Shown: positions 1 to 5,661 of the stretch, piece after piece
Position numbering within the stretch: position 1 is the stretch's first letter
Layout of the letters: every line of letters begins with the position of its first letter
DNA from: Cryomorphaceae bacterium
Lineage (GTDB): Bacteria; Bacteroidota; Bacteroidia; Flavobacteriales_D; Crocinitomicaceae
Assembly (NCBI GenBank): GCA_027485365.1
Contig: JAIXRD010000124.1
Coordinates: forward strand, 1 to 6,282
Direction: 5' to 3'
DNA: 6,282 nucleotides
Position numbers and translations under genes: made by a program
Notes under the pieces: model-generated
Seen by the model: the letters and a program-made list of their open reading frames with translations, nothing else
What the model was told of the DNA's origin: nothing
Databases searched by the model: none

Positions 1-18
1 AATTGCGATAGCGCAATT
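1..18. repeat. Perfect 7-bp inverted repeat inside rplV
   Basis: AATTGCG (1-7) and CGCAATT (12-18) are exact inverted copies separated by the four bases ATAG. In RNA they could form a short hairpin with a tetraloop. It lies within the rplV coding sequence (codons for Ile-Ala-Ile-Ala-Gln-Leu) at the very edge of the window, so it may be longer on the left. No T run follows, so it is not an intrinsic terminator. It is probably a chance palindrome. Confidence 0.4.
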
Positions 19-346
19 GAATGATTCGAAAATTTCTCCCCGTAAAATGAGAATGGTTGCCGATTTAATTCGCGGAGTTGAAGTGAATAAAGCGCTTAAT
101 ATATTAAGCCACAATTCAAAATTTGCTGCCGTTGGGTTAGAAAAGTTACTGCGCTCTGCAATCTCTAATTGGGAACAGAAAAACGAAGGTAAAGACCTGA
201 GTGAGGAGAAAGTGTTTGTGAAATCAATCGAAGTTGCCGGAGGAGCAATGTTGAAACGAATTCAACCAGCACCACAAGGACGTGCACACAGAATTAGAAA
301 AAGATCAAATCATGTTACAATCATCGTTGATGGTGTAAATTCTTAA
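1..346 (+). CDS. rplV: 50S ribosomal protein L22 (uL22), 5' partial
   Basis: L22 binds 23S rRNA early in 50S assembly, and its long beta-hairpin lines the peptide exit tunnel. The reading frame is open from base 2, giving 114 visible residues before TAA at 344-346. The conserved N-terminal stretch SPRKMRMVADLIRG lies near the start, and the hairpin and C-terminal signature (KRIQPAPQGRAHRIRKR, then NHVTIIV) lies near the end. The TTG at base 17 should not be taken as the start. The frame continues upstream of it with codons that read IAIAQL, which fits the usual lead-in to this family (roughly 'AKLN' before the SPRKMR block). The true start is therefore outside the window, probably some 20 or more codons upstream. 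The gene ends 4 bases before rpsC. Identity is secure; only the N-terminus is missing. Confidence 0.97.
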   Translation, partial: IAIAQLNDSKISPRKMRMVADLIRGVEVNKALNILSHNSKFAAVGLEKLLRSAISNWEQKNEGKDLSEEKVFVKSIEVAGGAMLKRIQPAPQGRAHRIRKRSNHVTIIVDGVNS

Positions 347-350
347 GAAT

Positions 351-1067
351 ATGGGACAAAAGACAAATCCAATTGGTAATCGTTTAGGCTACATCCACGG
401 ATGGGAATCTAACTGGTATGGTGGTAGAGATTACAAAGATAAAATCGTAGAAGATGATCAAATTCGCAAGTATTTGAATGCTCGTTTAGCTAAAGCTAGC
501 ATTGCAAAAATCATCATCGAACGAACACTTAAGTTGGTTACCGTAACAATTAATACCGCTCGTCCGGGTGTTATTATTGGTAAAGGTGGACAAGAAGTAG
601 ATAAGCTAAAAGAAGAGCTTAAGAAATTAACTAAGAAAGAGATTCAAATTAACATCTTCGAAGTTAAACGTCCTGAGCTTGACGCACGATTAGTTGCAGA
701 TGCGGTGGCTCGTCAACTTGAAGCGCGTATCTCATTTCGTCGTGCAATTAAAATGGCGATCGCAGGAACGATGCGTTTAGGTGCCGAAGGAATTAAAATT
801 AAAATATCTGGTCGTTTGAATGGTGCAGAAATGGCGCGTTCTGAAATGTACAAAGATGGTCGTACCCCATTACACACCTTCAGAGCAGATATAGATTATG
901 CAGTTTCAGAAGCACATACAACCTACGGCCGTCTTGGAATCAAAGTTTGGATTTGCCGTGGAGAAGTATACGGGAAACGTGACCTTTCACCAAATGTAGG
1001 AATGTCATCAGGTTCGTCGAATGCTGGCAACAGTGGTTCAGCTTCACCAAAAAGAAAGAAAAAGTAA
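351..1067 (+). CDS. rpsC: 30S ribosomal protein S3 (uS3)
   Basis: S3 sits at the mRNA entry channel of the 30S head, where it contacts 16S rRNA and helps unwind mRNA. The 238-residue product opens with MGQKTNPIGNRLG, typical of the family. It has a type II KH RNA-binding domain with the GKGG loop at residues 77-80, and the FRRAIK segment around 129-134 corresponds to the basic mRNA-entry surface. The C-terminal domain contains GRLNGAEMARSE (154-165) and the segment from DGRTPLHTFRADIDY to IKVWICRGEVYGK (169-209). The last 22 or so residues are a low-complexity Ser/Gly/Asn stretch closed by PKRKKK, a tail that varies between species. The ATG starts 4 bases after rplV and has no Shine-Dalgarno sequence. 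Length is close to the family norm (about 210-250). Confidence 0.99.
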   Translation: MGQKTNPIGNRLGYIHGWESNWYGGRDYKDKIVEDDQIRKYLNARLAKASIAKIIIERTLKLVTVTINTARPGVIIGKGGQEVDKLKEELKKLTKKEIQINIFEVKRPELDARLVADAVARQLEARISFRRAIKMAIAGTMRLGAEGIKIKISGRLNGAEMARSEMYKDGRTPLHTFRADIDYAVSEAHTTYGRLGIKVWICRGEVYGKRDLSPNVGMSSGSSNAGNSGSASPKRKKK

Positions 1068-1088
1068 TACGCTTAAAAGAGTACTAAA

Positions 1089-1514
1089 ATGTTACAACCA
1101 AAAAGAACGAAGTTCAGAAAAGTACAGAAGGGGAGAAACCGAGGTTTAGCACAACGTGGGTCATCTATAGCTTTTGGATCATTTGGTCTAAAAACGTTAG
1201 AGCCAGGATGGATCACCTCTCGTCAAATCGAAGCTTCCCGTATCGCAGTTACGCGTTACATGAAAAGGGAAGGTAAAGTGTGGATTCGAATTTTCCCAGA
1301 CAAACCAGTTACGGCAAAACCGGCTGAGGTTCGGATGGGTAAAGGTAAGGGTGCATTGAGCCATTGGGTTGCAGTGGTTAAACCGGGTCGAATTATGTTT
1401 GAAGCAGATGGTGTTTCTTATGAAATCGCTAAAGAAGCTATGCGTTTAGCAGCTCAAAAACTTCCTGTGAAATGCAAATTCGTAGTTCGTAATGACTTTG
1501 TTATACCTGCTTAA
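1089..1514 (+). CDS. rplP: 50S ribosomal protein L16 (uL16)
   Basis: L16 is a late-assembling 50S protein that helps position the tRNA acceptor arm near the A site and peptidyl transferase centre. The 141-residue product starts MLQPKRTKFRKVQKGR, the usual L16 N-terminus. It carries GSFGLKTLEPGWITSRQIEA (residues 30-49) and the conserved RMGKGKG loop (82-88), followed by WVAVVKPGRIMFE. Length matches the family (about 136-141). The gene lies 21 bases after rpsC and 9 bases before rpmC, the standard S10-operon position. The leader has only a weak purine run (AAAAGAG) placed somewhat far from ATG, so initiation is probably not Shine-Dalgarno driven. Confidence 0.99.
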   Translation: MLQPKRTKFRKVQKGRNRGLAQRGSSIAFGSFGLKTLEPGWITSRQIEASRIAVTRYMKREGKVWIRIFPDKPVTAKPAEVRMGKGKGALSHWVAVVKPGRIMFEADGVSYEIAKEAMRLAAQKLPVKCKFVVRNDFVIPA

Positions 1515-1523
1515 TCTTAGAAA

Positions 1524-1718
1524 ATGAAGACACAAGATATATCGAAATTATCGCTAGAAGATTTGAATCGCAAACTTACAGAGTTGCAGGGTCAAATGAT
1601 TTCTTTAACCCTAACTCACAAAACGGCTCCAATCGAGAACCCAATGAGAATTAAGAGTTTGAGAAAGACAATCGCGAGATTTAATACTGAATTAACCAAA
1701 AGAAACAGCGCAGCATAA
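1524..1718 (+). CDS. rpmC: 50S ribosomal protein L29 (uL29)
   Basis: L29 is a small helical-hairpin protein beside the exit tunnel opening on the 50S subunit, next to L23, in the area where trigger factor and SRP dock. The 64-residue product has two predicted helices (roughly residues 11-32 and 40-60). The signature ENPMRIKSLRKTIARFNT spans about residues 38-55. Length is normal for the family (60-70). It lies between rplP and rpsQ as in most bacteria. The start ATG follows TTAGAAA, an A-rich leader without Shine-Dalgarno pairing. Confidence 0.98.
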   Translation: MKTQDISKLSLEDLNRKLTELQGQMISLTLTHKTAPIENPMRIKSLRKTIARFNTELTKRNSAA

Positions 1719-1739
1719 GCGCAATAATTGAAGCTTAAC

Positions 1740-1997
1740 ATGGAAAAGCGAAATTTAAGAAAAGAAAGAATCGGGATCGTAACAAGTGACAAAATGGATA
1801 AGTCTGTTGTTGTGGCTGTAGAGCGTAAAAAGAAACACCCGAAGTATGGTAAGTTCGTTAAAACGACTACAAAGTTTGTAGCGCATGACGAGAAGAATGA
1901 TAGCCATATTGGCGATACAGTGAAAATTATGGAAACGCGTCCCTTAAGTAAAACTAAGAACTGGCGCTTAGTAGAAATTGTTGAAAGAGCGAAATAA
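1740..1997 (+). CDS. rpsQ: 30S ribosomal protein S17 (uS17)
   Basis: S17 is an OB-fold primary 16S rRNA-binding protein of the 30S body. I place the start at ATG 1740, giving 85 residues beginning MEKRNLRKERIG, the typical N-terminus for Bacteroidota S17. A TTG at 1728 would add four residues (MKLN), but it has no ribosome-binding site and the extension is not expected in the family. The first beta strands read IGIVTSDKMDKSVVVAV. The signature GDTVKIMETRPLSKTKNWRL (about residues 58-77) is intact. The gene begins 21 bases after rpmC and ends 8 bases before rplN. It is the last gene of the classical S10 cluster, yet no terminator or promoter separates it from rplN. Confidence 0.98.
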   Translation: MEKRNLRKERIGIVTSDKMDKSVVVAVERKKKHPKYGKFVKTTTKFVAHDEKNDSHIGDTVKIMETRPLSKTKNWRLVEIVERAK

Positions 1998-2005
1998 CCT
2001 GAGAA

Positions 2006-2374
2006 ATGATACAAACAGAATCAAGATTATCAGTTGCTGATAATTCCGGCGCAAAAGAGGTACTATGCATTAGAGTGTTAGGTGGTACTCGCAGAAGATA
2101 TGCTTCTGTAGGTGACAAGATTGTTGTTGCTGTGAAAAGTGCAATGCCAACTGGTGCAGTGAAAAAAGGTTCAGTTGCAACTGCTGTGGTAGTGCGCACG
2201 AAAAAAGAAATCCGCAGACCAGATGGTTCTTACATCCGCTTCGATGATAATGCATGCGTTATTTTGAATCAAGCTGGTGAGATGAGAGGAACACGTATTT
2301 TCGGACCTGTTGCAAGAGAGTTACGTGAGAATAATTATATGAAAATCGTTTCATTAGCACCTGAGGTGTTGTAA
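2006..2374 (+). CDS. rplN: 50S ribosomal protein L14 (uL14)
   Basis: L14 lies on the 30S-facing side of the 50S subunit, where it helps form an intersubunit bridge and, in bacteria generally, binds the silencing factor RsfS. The 122-residue product is the standard family length. It starts MIQTESRLSVADNSGAKEV and carries the block GSVATAVVVRTKKEIRRPDG (residues 55-74), followed by IRFDDNACVIL. The C-terminus contains RGTRIFGPVARELR (94-107) and KIVSLAPEVL. It is the first gene of the spc cluster, here only 8 bases after rpsQ, which suggests that S10 and spc genes share one transcript. The leader CCTGAGAA before ATG has no good Shine-Dalgarno match. Confidence 0.99.
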   Translation: MIQTESRLSVADNSGAKEVLCIRVLGGTRRRYASVGDKIVVAVKSAMPTGAVKKGSVATAVVVRTKKEIRRPDGSYIRFDDNACVILNQAGEMRGTRIFGPVARELRENNYMKIVSLAPEVL

Positions 2375-2385
2375 TTTAAAGAGAT

Positions 2386-2703
2386 ATGCAAACGAAGTTA
2401 AAAATAAAAGTAGGAGACCTAGTTAAAGTCATCAGCGGTGACTCTAAAGGTCAAGAAGGTAAGATTACCTCAATTAGCCGTACGAAAATGCGTGCAACGG
2501 TTGAAGGCGTTAACCTTGTGAAACGTCACACTAAACCAAGTGCGTCTAATCCACAAGGTGGAATTGAGGAAAAAGAAGGAACAATTCATGTGTCTAATCT
2601 GATGCTTATTGTTGCTGGTCAAGCAACACGAGTAGGTAGAAAAGAAAATGATAAAGGTAAATTAGTACGTTTTTCAAAGAAATCAGGGGAGGTGATTAAA
2701 TAA
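2386..2703 (+). CDS. rplX: 50S ribosomal protein L24 (uL24)
   Basis: L24 is one of the proteins that nucleate 50S assembly by binding the 5' domain of 23S rRNA. The 105-residue product has an N-terminal KOW motif (KVGDLVKVISGDSKGQEGKI, about residues 8-27). The conserved segment GVNLVKRHTKPSASNPQGGI (41-60) follows, then EKEGTIHVSNLM. Length is normal. The final codons, GGG GAG GTG ATT AAA (Gly-Glu-Val-Ile-Lys), double as a strong Shine-Dalgarno-like sequence for rplE. The stop TAA shares its last A with the rplE ATG, and the codon after it in frame is TGA. This close junction suggests translational coupling of L24 and L5. Confidence 0.98.
   Translation: MQTKLKIKVGDLVKVISGDSKGQEGKITSISRTKMRATVEGVNLVKRHTKPSASNPQGGIEEKEGTIHVSNLMLIVAGQATRVGRKENDKGKLVRFSKKSGEVIK
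2686..2696 (+). promoter_or_regulatory. Strong Shine-Dalgarno-like site for rplE
   Basis: GGGGAGGTGAT at this position includes GGAGGTGAT (2688-2696), a 9-base perfect complement to the usual 3' end of bacterial 16S rRNA (anti-Shine-Dalgarno with CACCUCC). Ten bases separate the last G of GGAGG from the rplE ATG at 2703. It is encoded within the last codons of rplX. It is the only start in the window with such a strong match; the others have A-rich leaders. The match is seen directly. Its use in initiation or coupling is inferred, because ribosomes of this phylum usually make little use of such pairing. Confidence 0.6.
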
Positions 2704-3254
2704 TGAGTTATACACCACGACTTAAAGAAAAGTATCAAGCTGTAATCATTAAAGATTTAACAGAGCAGTTTGGATATAAATCAACTATGCGGGTTCCTAA
2801 ATTGACCAAAATTGTTTTGAGTCAAGGGATGGGCGACGCGGTAGCTGACAAAAAATTAATTGAAAATGCAGCAGCTGATTTGTCAAGAATCGCTGGTCAG
2901 AAAGCAATTACTACAAATTCCAAAAAGGACATTTCTAACTTCAAACTTAGAAAAGGTATGCCGATTGGAACGAAGGTAACCCTACGAGGAGATCGCATGT
3001 ATGATTTCTTAGATCGTCTACTTTCAGTTTCATTACCGCGAACTCGAGATTTCCGTGGAATTAACCCAAAAGGATTTGACGGACGTGGTAATTTCAATTT
3101 GGGAATTAAAGAACACATTATTTTTCCAGAGATTGATATCGATAAAGTAAATAAAATTCTTGGTATGGACATCACGTTTGTGACCACCGCTGAGAGTGAT
3201 GAAGAAGCAAAAGCATTGTTAGACGCATTTGGATTTCCATTTGCAAAAAAATAA
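2703..3254 (+). CDS. rplE: 50S ribosomal protein L5 (uL5)
   Basis: L5 binds 5S rRNA, helps build the central protuberance together with L18, and contacts P-site tRNA. The 183-residue product has the usual length and features: MSYTPRLKEKYQ at the N-terminus, VPKLTKIVLSQGMGDAVADK (residues 31-50), then KLRKGMPIGTKVTLRGDRMY (81-100) and LPRTRDFRGINPKGFDGRGN (111-130). The C-terminal end has DITFVTTAESDEEAKALL. The ATG overlaps the rplX stop by one base (TAATG) and is preceded by an unusually good Shine-Dalgarno-like sequence. Two in-frame stops (TAA TAA) end the gene, and rpsN starts 6 bases after the first. In E. coli this start region is where S8 represses spc translation; whether that holds here is unknown. 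Confidence 0.99.
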   Translation: MSYTPRLKEKYQAVIIKDLTEQFGYKSTMRVPKLTKIVLSQGMGDAVADKKLIENAAADLSRIAGQKAITTNSKKDISNFKLRKGMPIGTKVTLRGDRMYDFLDRLLSVSLPRTRDFRGINPKGFDGRGNFNLGIKEHIIFPEIDIDKVNKILGMDITFVTTAESDEEAKALLDAFGFPFAKK

Positions 3255-3260
3255 TAAGAA

Positions 3261-3575
3261 ATGGCAAAAGAATCAATGAAAGCGCGTGAGCGCAAAAGAG
3301 AACGGATGGTAGCACGATATGCTAAGAAACGTGAACAATTGACGAAGGTTTTGAAATCTACTTCAACAGACGAAGAAGTGATAAATCAAAAATGGGATGC
3401 AATGATGGCGTTACAAAAGATTCCTGCGAATTCATCTAAAATCAGACTACATAACCGTTGTGGTTTAACAGGTCGTCCTCGTGGTTACATGCGTCATTTT
3501 GGAATTTCAAGGGTGACTTTCAGAGAAATGGCTTTGGCTGGAAAAATCCCAGGAGTTCGTAAAGCTAGTTGGTAA
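3261..3575 (+). CDS. rpsN: 30S ribosomal protein S14 (uS14), zinc-independent long form
   Basis: S14 is a 30S head protein that contacts 16S rRNA near S3 and S10 and is needed for late 30S assembly. The 104-residue product starts MAKESMKARERKRERMVARY and ends with IPGVRKASW. The core RLHNRCGLTGRPRGYMRHFG spans residues 62-81. It has a single cysteine (Cys67), so it lacks the two CxxC pairs of the short zinc-binding S14 and belongs to the zinc-free class. From memory, Bacteroidota S14 is usually about 89 residues. This one has about 15 extra residues in the region STSTDEEVINQKWDAMMALQ (33-52), which resembles the insert of the 101-residue proteobacterial form. The gene lies between rplE and rpsH as usual, with leader AATAAGAA before ATG. 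Confidence 0.97.
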   Translation: MAKESMKARERKRERMVARYAKKREQLTKVLKSTSTDEEVINQKWDAMMALQKIPANSSKIRLHNRCGLTGRPRGYMRHFGISRVTFREMALAGKIPGVRKASW

Positions 3576-3596
3576 TATTATAAAGTTTAAAAAGAA

Positions 3597-3995
3597 ATGA
3601 CTACAGATCCAATCGCAGATTTTTTAACCCGCATTCGCAACGCAAGTGCTGCTGGGTTGAAAATGGTTGAAATTCCAAGTTCAAACACGAAGCGTGCAAT
3701 GACACAAATTTTGTTTGATCAAGGTTACATTCTTAACTACAAGTTTGAGGATGACAACAAACAGGGTATCATTAAAATTGCATTGAAATACAATATGTCT
3801 ACGCGTATTCCTGCAATTACCAAATTACAACGAATCTCTAAGCCAGGTTTAAGAAAATATGCCGGTTCAGAAGAACTTCCGCGTGTATTAAACGGACTTG
3901 GTATCGCCATGATCTCTACATCCAGAGGTGTGATTACAGATAAAGAGGCACGCAAGTTGAATGTTGGTGGTGAAGTATTGTGTTACGTATATTAA
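3597..3995 (+). CDS. rpsH: 30S ribosomal protein S8 (uS8)
   Basis: S8 is a primary 16S rRNA-binding protein that organises the central domain of the 30S subunit. In E. coli it also represses spc operon translation. The 132-residue product is of standard length. It begins MTTDPIADFLTRIRNA and ends with the family signature: LNGLGIAMISTSRGVITDKE (residues 98-117), then ARKLNVGGEVLCYVY. The linker RISKPGLRKYAGSEELPRVL (79-98) is well conserved. The gene lies 21 bases after rpsN behind an AT-rich leader (TATTATAAAGTTTAAAAAGAA) with no Shine-Dalgarno sequence. Confidence 0.99.
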   Translation: MTTDPIADFLTRIRNASAAGLKMVEIPSSNTKRAMTQILFDQGYILNYKFEDDNKQGIIKIALKYNMSTRIPAITKLQRISKPGLRKYAGSEELPRVLNGLGIAMISTSRGVITDKEARKLNVGGEVLCYVY

Positions 3996-4005
3996 AAATT
4001 GAAAG

Positions 4006-4563
4006 ATGTCAAGAATTGGTAAATTGCCCATTACAATCCCTGCAGGTGTAGAATATGCACTGAACGGAAATGTAGTTTCCATTAAAGGAAAGAAAGGGAC
4101 TTTAACACAAGATATAGATTTGTCAAGTGTTACATTGAGTTTGGAAGATAATATTCTTACGATTACTCGCGCTTCAGAAGCTCCGGAACACCGATCTAAG
4201 CATGGTTTATATCGTGCCTTAATCCAAAACATGATTGTTGGGGTTACAGACGGTTTCAAAAAAGAGATGGAAATCGTTGGTGTAGGTTATCGTGCAAATG
4301 CAAACGGACAATTATTAGAATTAGCGCTTGGATTTTCGCATCAAATAATCTTTGAAATTCCTAAGGAAGTTGTTTGTACAACAGTAACTGAAAAAGGTAA
4401 AGCTCCAGTGGTAACGTTAGAGTCATATGACAAACAGTTGTTAGGTGCAGTGGCAGCGAAGATTCGTAGCTTCAGAAAGCCTGAGCCTTACAAAGGAAAA
4501 GGTATTAAGTTCGTGGGAGAAGAAATTAGAAGAAAAGCTGGTAAATCAGCAGGTAAAAAATAA
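4006..4563 (+). CDS. rplF: 50S ribosomal protein L6 (uL6)
   Basis: L6 lies at the base of the L7/L12 stalk, next to the sarcin-ricin loop where elongation factors bind, and is needed late in 50S assembly. The 185-residue product starts MSRIGKLPITIPAGVEYALN and consists of two related alpha/beta domains. The second carries EIVGVGYRA (residues 89-97) and the signature RKPEPYKGKGIKF (157-169), followed by a basic tail ending KSAGKK. Length is typical (about 175-185). It is 10 bases downstream of rpsH. It ends with two in-frame stops (TAA TAG), 11 bases before rplR. Confidence 0.99.
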   Translation: MSRIGKLPITIPAGVEYALNGNVVSIKGKKGTLTQDIDLSSVTLSLEDNILTITRASEAPEHRSKHGLYRALIQNMIVGVTDGFKKEMEIVGVGYRANANGQLLELALGFSHQIIFEIPKEVVCTTVTEKGKAPVVTLESYDKQLLGAVAAKIRSFRKPEPYKGKGIKFVGEEIRRKAGKSAGKK

Positions 4564-4574
4564 TAGGTAAAGTC

Positions 4575-4928
4575 ATGGCACTAAACAAAGTTTTAAGAAG
4601 AGCGAAAATCAAACGCAGAATCAGAAAGAAAGTTTTTGGCACCTCTGCTATTCCAAGATTGTCTGTATTTAGAAGTAATAAGCAGATTTATGCTCAGATT
4701 ATTGATGATACAACAGGTAAAACACTTGCCTCTGCAGGTTCGTTGAAGAATGATGCGGCTCAAAAAGCAGCAAAACTTGAACAAGCAGCAATGGTTGGAA
4801 AAATGATTGCTGAAAATGCTACGAAAGCTGGTATTCAAGCGGTAGTGTTTGATCGTAATGGTTATTTATATCACGGAAGAGTGAAATCACTTGCTGATTC
4901 GGCTCGAGAAAGTGGACTTAAATTTTAA
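4575..4928 (+). CDS. rplR: 50S ribosomal protein L18 (uL18)
   Basis: L18 binds 5S rRNA and, with L5, anchors it in the central protuberance of the 50S subunit. The 117-residue product has a strongly basic N-terminus (LRRAKIKRRIRKKVFGT), expected for 5S/23S contacts. PRLSVFRSNKQIYAQIIDD (residues 27-45) follows, and the C-terminal signature is VVFDRNGYLYHGRVKSLADS (90-109) plus ARESGLKF. Length and N-terminal form are typical of bacteria. The leader contains only a weak AGG (4565-4567), close to minimal for Shine-Dalgarno pairing. The gene ends TAA TAA, and rpsE starts 5 bases after the first stop. Confidence 0.99.
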   Translation: MALNKVLRRAKIKRRIRKKVFGTSAIPRLSVFRSNKQIYAQIIDDTTGKTLASAGSLKNDAAQKAAKLEQAAMVGKMIAENATKAGIQAVVFDRNGYLYHGRVKSLADSARESGLKF

Positions 4929-4933
4929 TAAGA

Positions 4934-5455
4934 ATGAGTACGCAACAAAATTTAAACAGAGTAAAATCGGCAGATATCGAGTTAAAAGATAAACTCGTAG
5001 CCGTGAACCGTGTAACTAAAGTAACCAAAGGAGGAAGAACCTTCAGTTTTTCAGCAATCGTTGTGGTTGGAGATGAGAACGGTGTGGTTGGTCATGGACT
5101 TGGAAAAGCAAAAGAAGTAACAGAAGCCATTACCAAAGGAATTGATGATGCGAAAAAGAATTTGATTCGCGTTCCAATTCGTAAAGGAACTGTGCCTCAC
5201 TCGCAAAAAGGAAAATACGGTGGTGCTGAGGTTTTATTGAAACCAGCTACGGATGGTACCGGTGTAATTGCAGGTGGTGCGATGCGTGCAGTGCTAGAGT
5301 CTGTTGGTATACACAACGTATTAGCAAAATCTCAAGGGTCTTCGAATCCACACAATGTGGTAAAAGCTACAATGGATGCGCTTTCTAAAATGCGTGATGC
5401 AGCAGCAGTTGCTCGTCAGCGTGGAATTGACCTTAATAAAGTATTTAACGGGTAA
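4934..5455 (+). CDS. rpsE: 30S ribosomal protein S5 (uS5)
   Basis: S5 sits near the mRNA entry site of the 30S subunit and affects decoding accuracy; changes in its N-terminal loop give spectinomycin resistance in other bacteria. The 173-residue product has the N-terminal double-stranded-RNA-binding-like domain. It includes RVTKVTKGGRTFSFSAIVVV (residues 26-45) and GHGLGKAKEV (53-62). The C-terminal domain reads VLLKPATDGTGVIAGGAMRA (100-119), then VLESVGIHNVLAKSQGS. Length is normal (about 165-175). It follows rplR by 5 bases behind AATAAGA. The stop is followed by TAATTTTTC, but no stem precedes the T run. Confidence 0.99.
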   Translation: MSTQQNLNRVKSADIELKDKLVAVNRVTKVTKGGRTFSFSAIVVVGDENGVVGHGLGKAKEVTEAITKGIDDAKKNLIRVPIRKGTVPHSQKGKYGGAEVLLKPATDGTGVIAGGAMRAVLESVGIHNVLAKSQGSSNPHNVVKATMDALSKMRDAAAVARQRGIDLNKVFNG

Positions 5456-5466
5456 TTTTTCAAACA

Positions 5467-5643
5467 ATGAGTGTAATTAAAATCAAACAAGTAAGAAGCG
5501 CCATTAAACGTCCAGCTGATCAAAAAGCTACGATTAAAGCATTAGGATTTAAACGTCTAAATCATGTGGTTGAAAAAGAAGGAACTCCGCAGATTTTAGG
5601 TATGATAAATAAGGTAAAGCACCTTATTCAAATCGTTGATTAA
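5467..5643 (+). CDS. rpmD: 50S ribosomal protein L30 (uL30)
   Basis: L30 is a small 50S protein bound to 23S rRNA domain II. The frame gives 58 residues, beginning MSVIKIKQVRSAIKRPADQK. The expected features are all present: the ferredoxin-like first strand (VIKIKQVRS), the segment QKATIKALGFKRLNH (residues 19-33), and a C-terminal half reading PQILGMINKVKHLIQIVD (41-58). This is the normal bacterial short form, about 58-60 residues. It sits in the standard slot between rpsE and rplO, 11 bases after rpsE. The gene ends in two in-frame stops (TAA TAA). Some bacteria lack L30, so its presence here is worth recording. Confidence 0.97.
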   Translation: MSVIKIKQVRSAIKRPADQKATIKALGFKRLNHVVEKEGTPQILGMINKVKHLIQIVD

Positions 5644-5661
5644 TAAGATAATAACTTAGAA

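Noticed and set aside
17..19. TTG as the start codon of rplV
   Set aside because: The frame is open upstream to the window edge and the upstream residues fit the L22 family, so this TTG encodes an internal leucine of a 5'-truncated gene.
1728..1730. TTG as an earlier start for rpsQ
   Set aside because: The ATG at 1740 gives the normal 85-residue S17 beginning MEKRNLRKERIG; the four extra residues have no family support and there is no ribosome-binding site.
3576..3596. AT-rich rpsN-rpsH spacer as a promoter
   Set aside because: It is only 21 bases long, has no TTG/TAnnTTTG pair, and merely looks like the A-rich leaders of the other genes.
4115..4122. TAGATTTG, a match to the Bacteroidota -7 promoter consensus TAnnTTTG
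   Set aside because: It lies inside rplF, there is no TTG element at a suitable distance upstream, and a single 8-base degenerate match is expected by chance in AT-rich DNA.
1616..4838. Several long open frames on the - strand (for example 1616-2014, 2897-3295, 3888-4259, 4593-4838)
   Set aside because: Each lies opposite conserved ribosomal protein genes, their translations show no recognisable domains, and they overlap each other or the gene boundaries. They are shadows of the + strand coding.
5453..5466. T run (TAATTTTTC) after rpsE as a possible terminator
   Set aside because: No GC-rich stem precedes it and rpmD starts at 5467 within the same operon.
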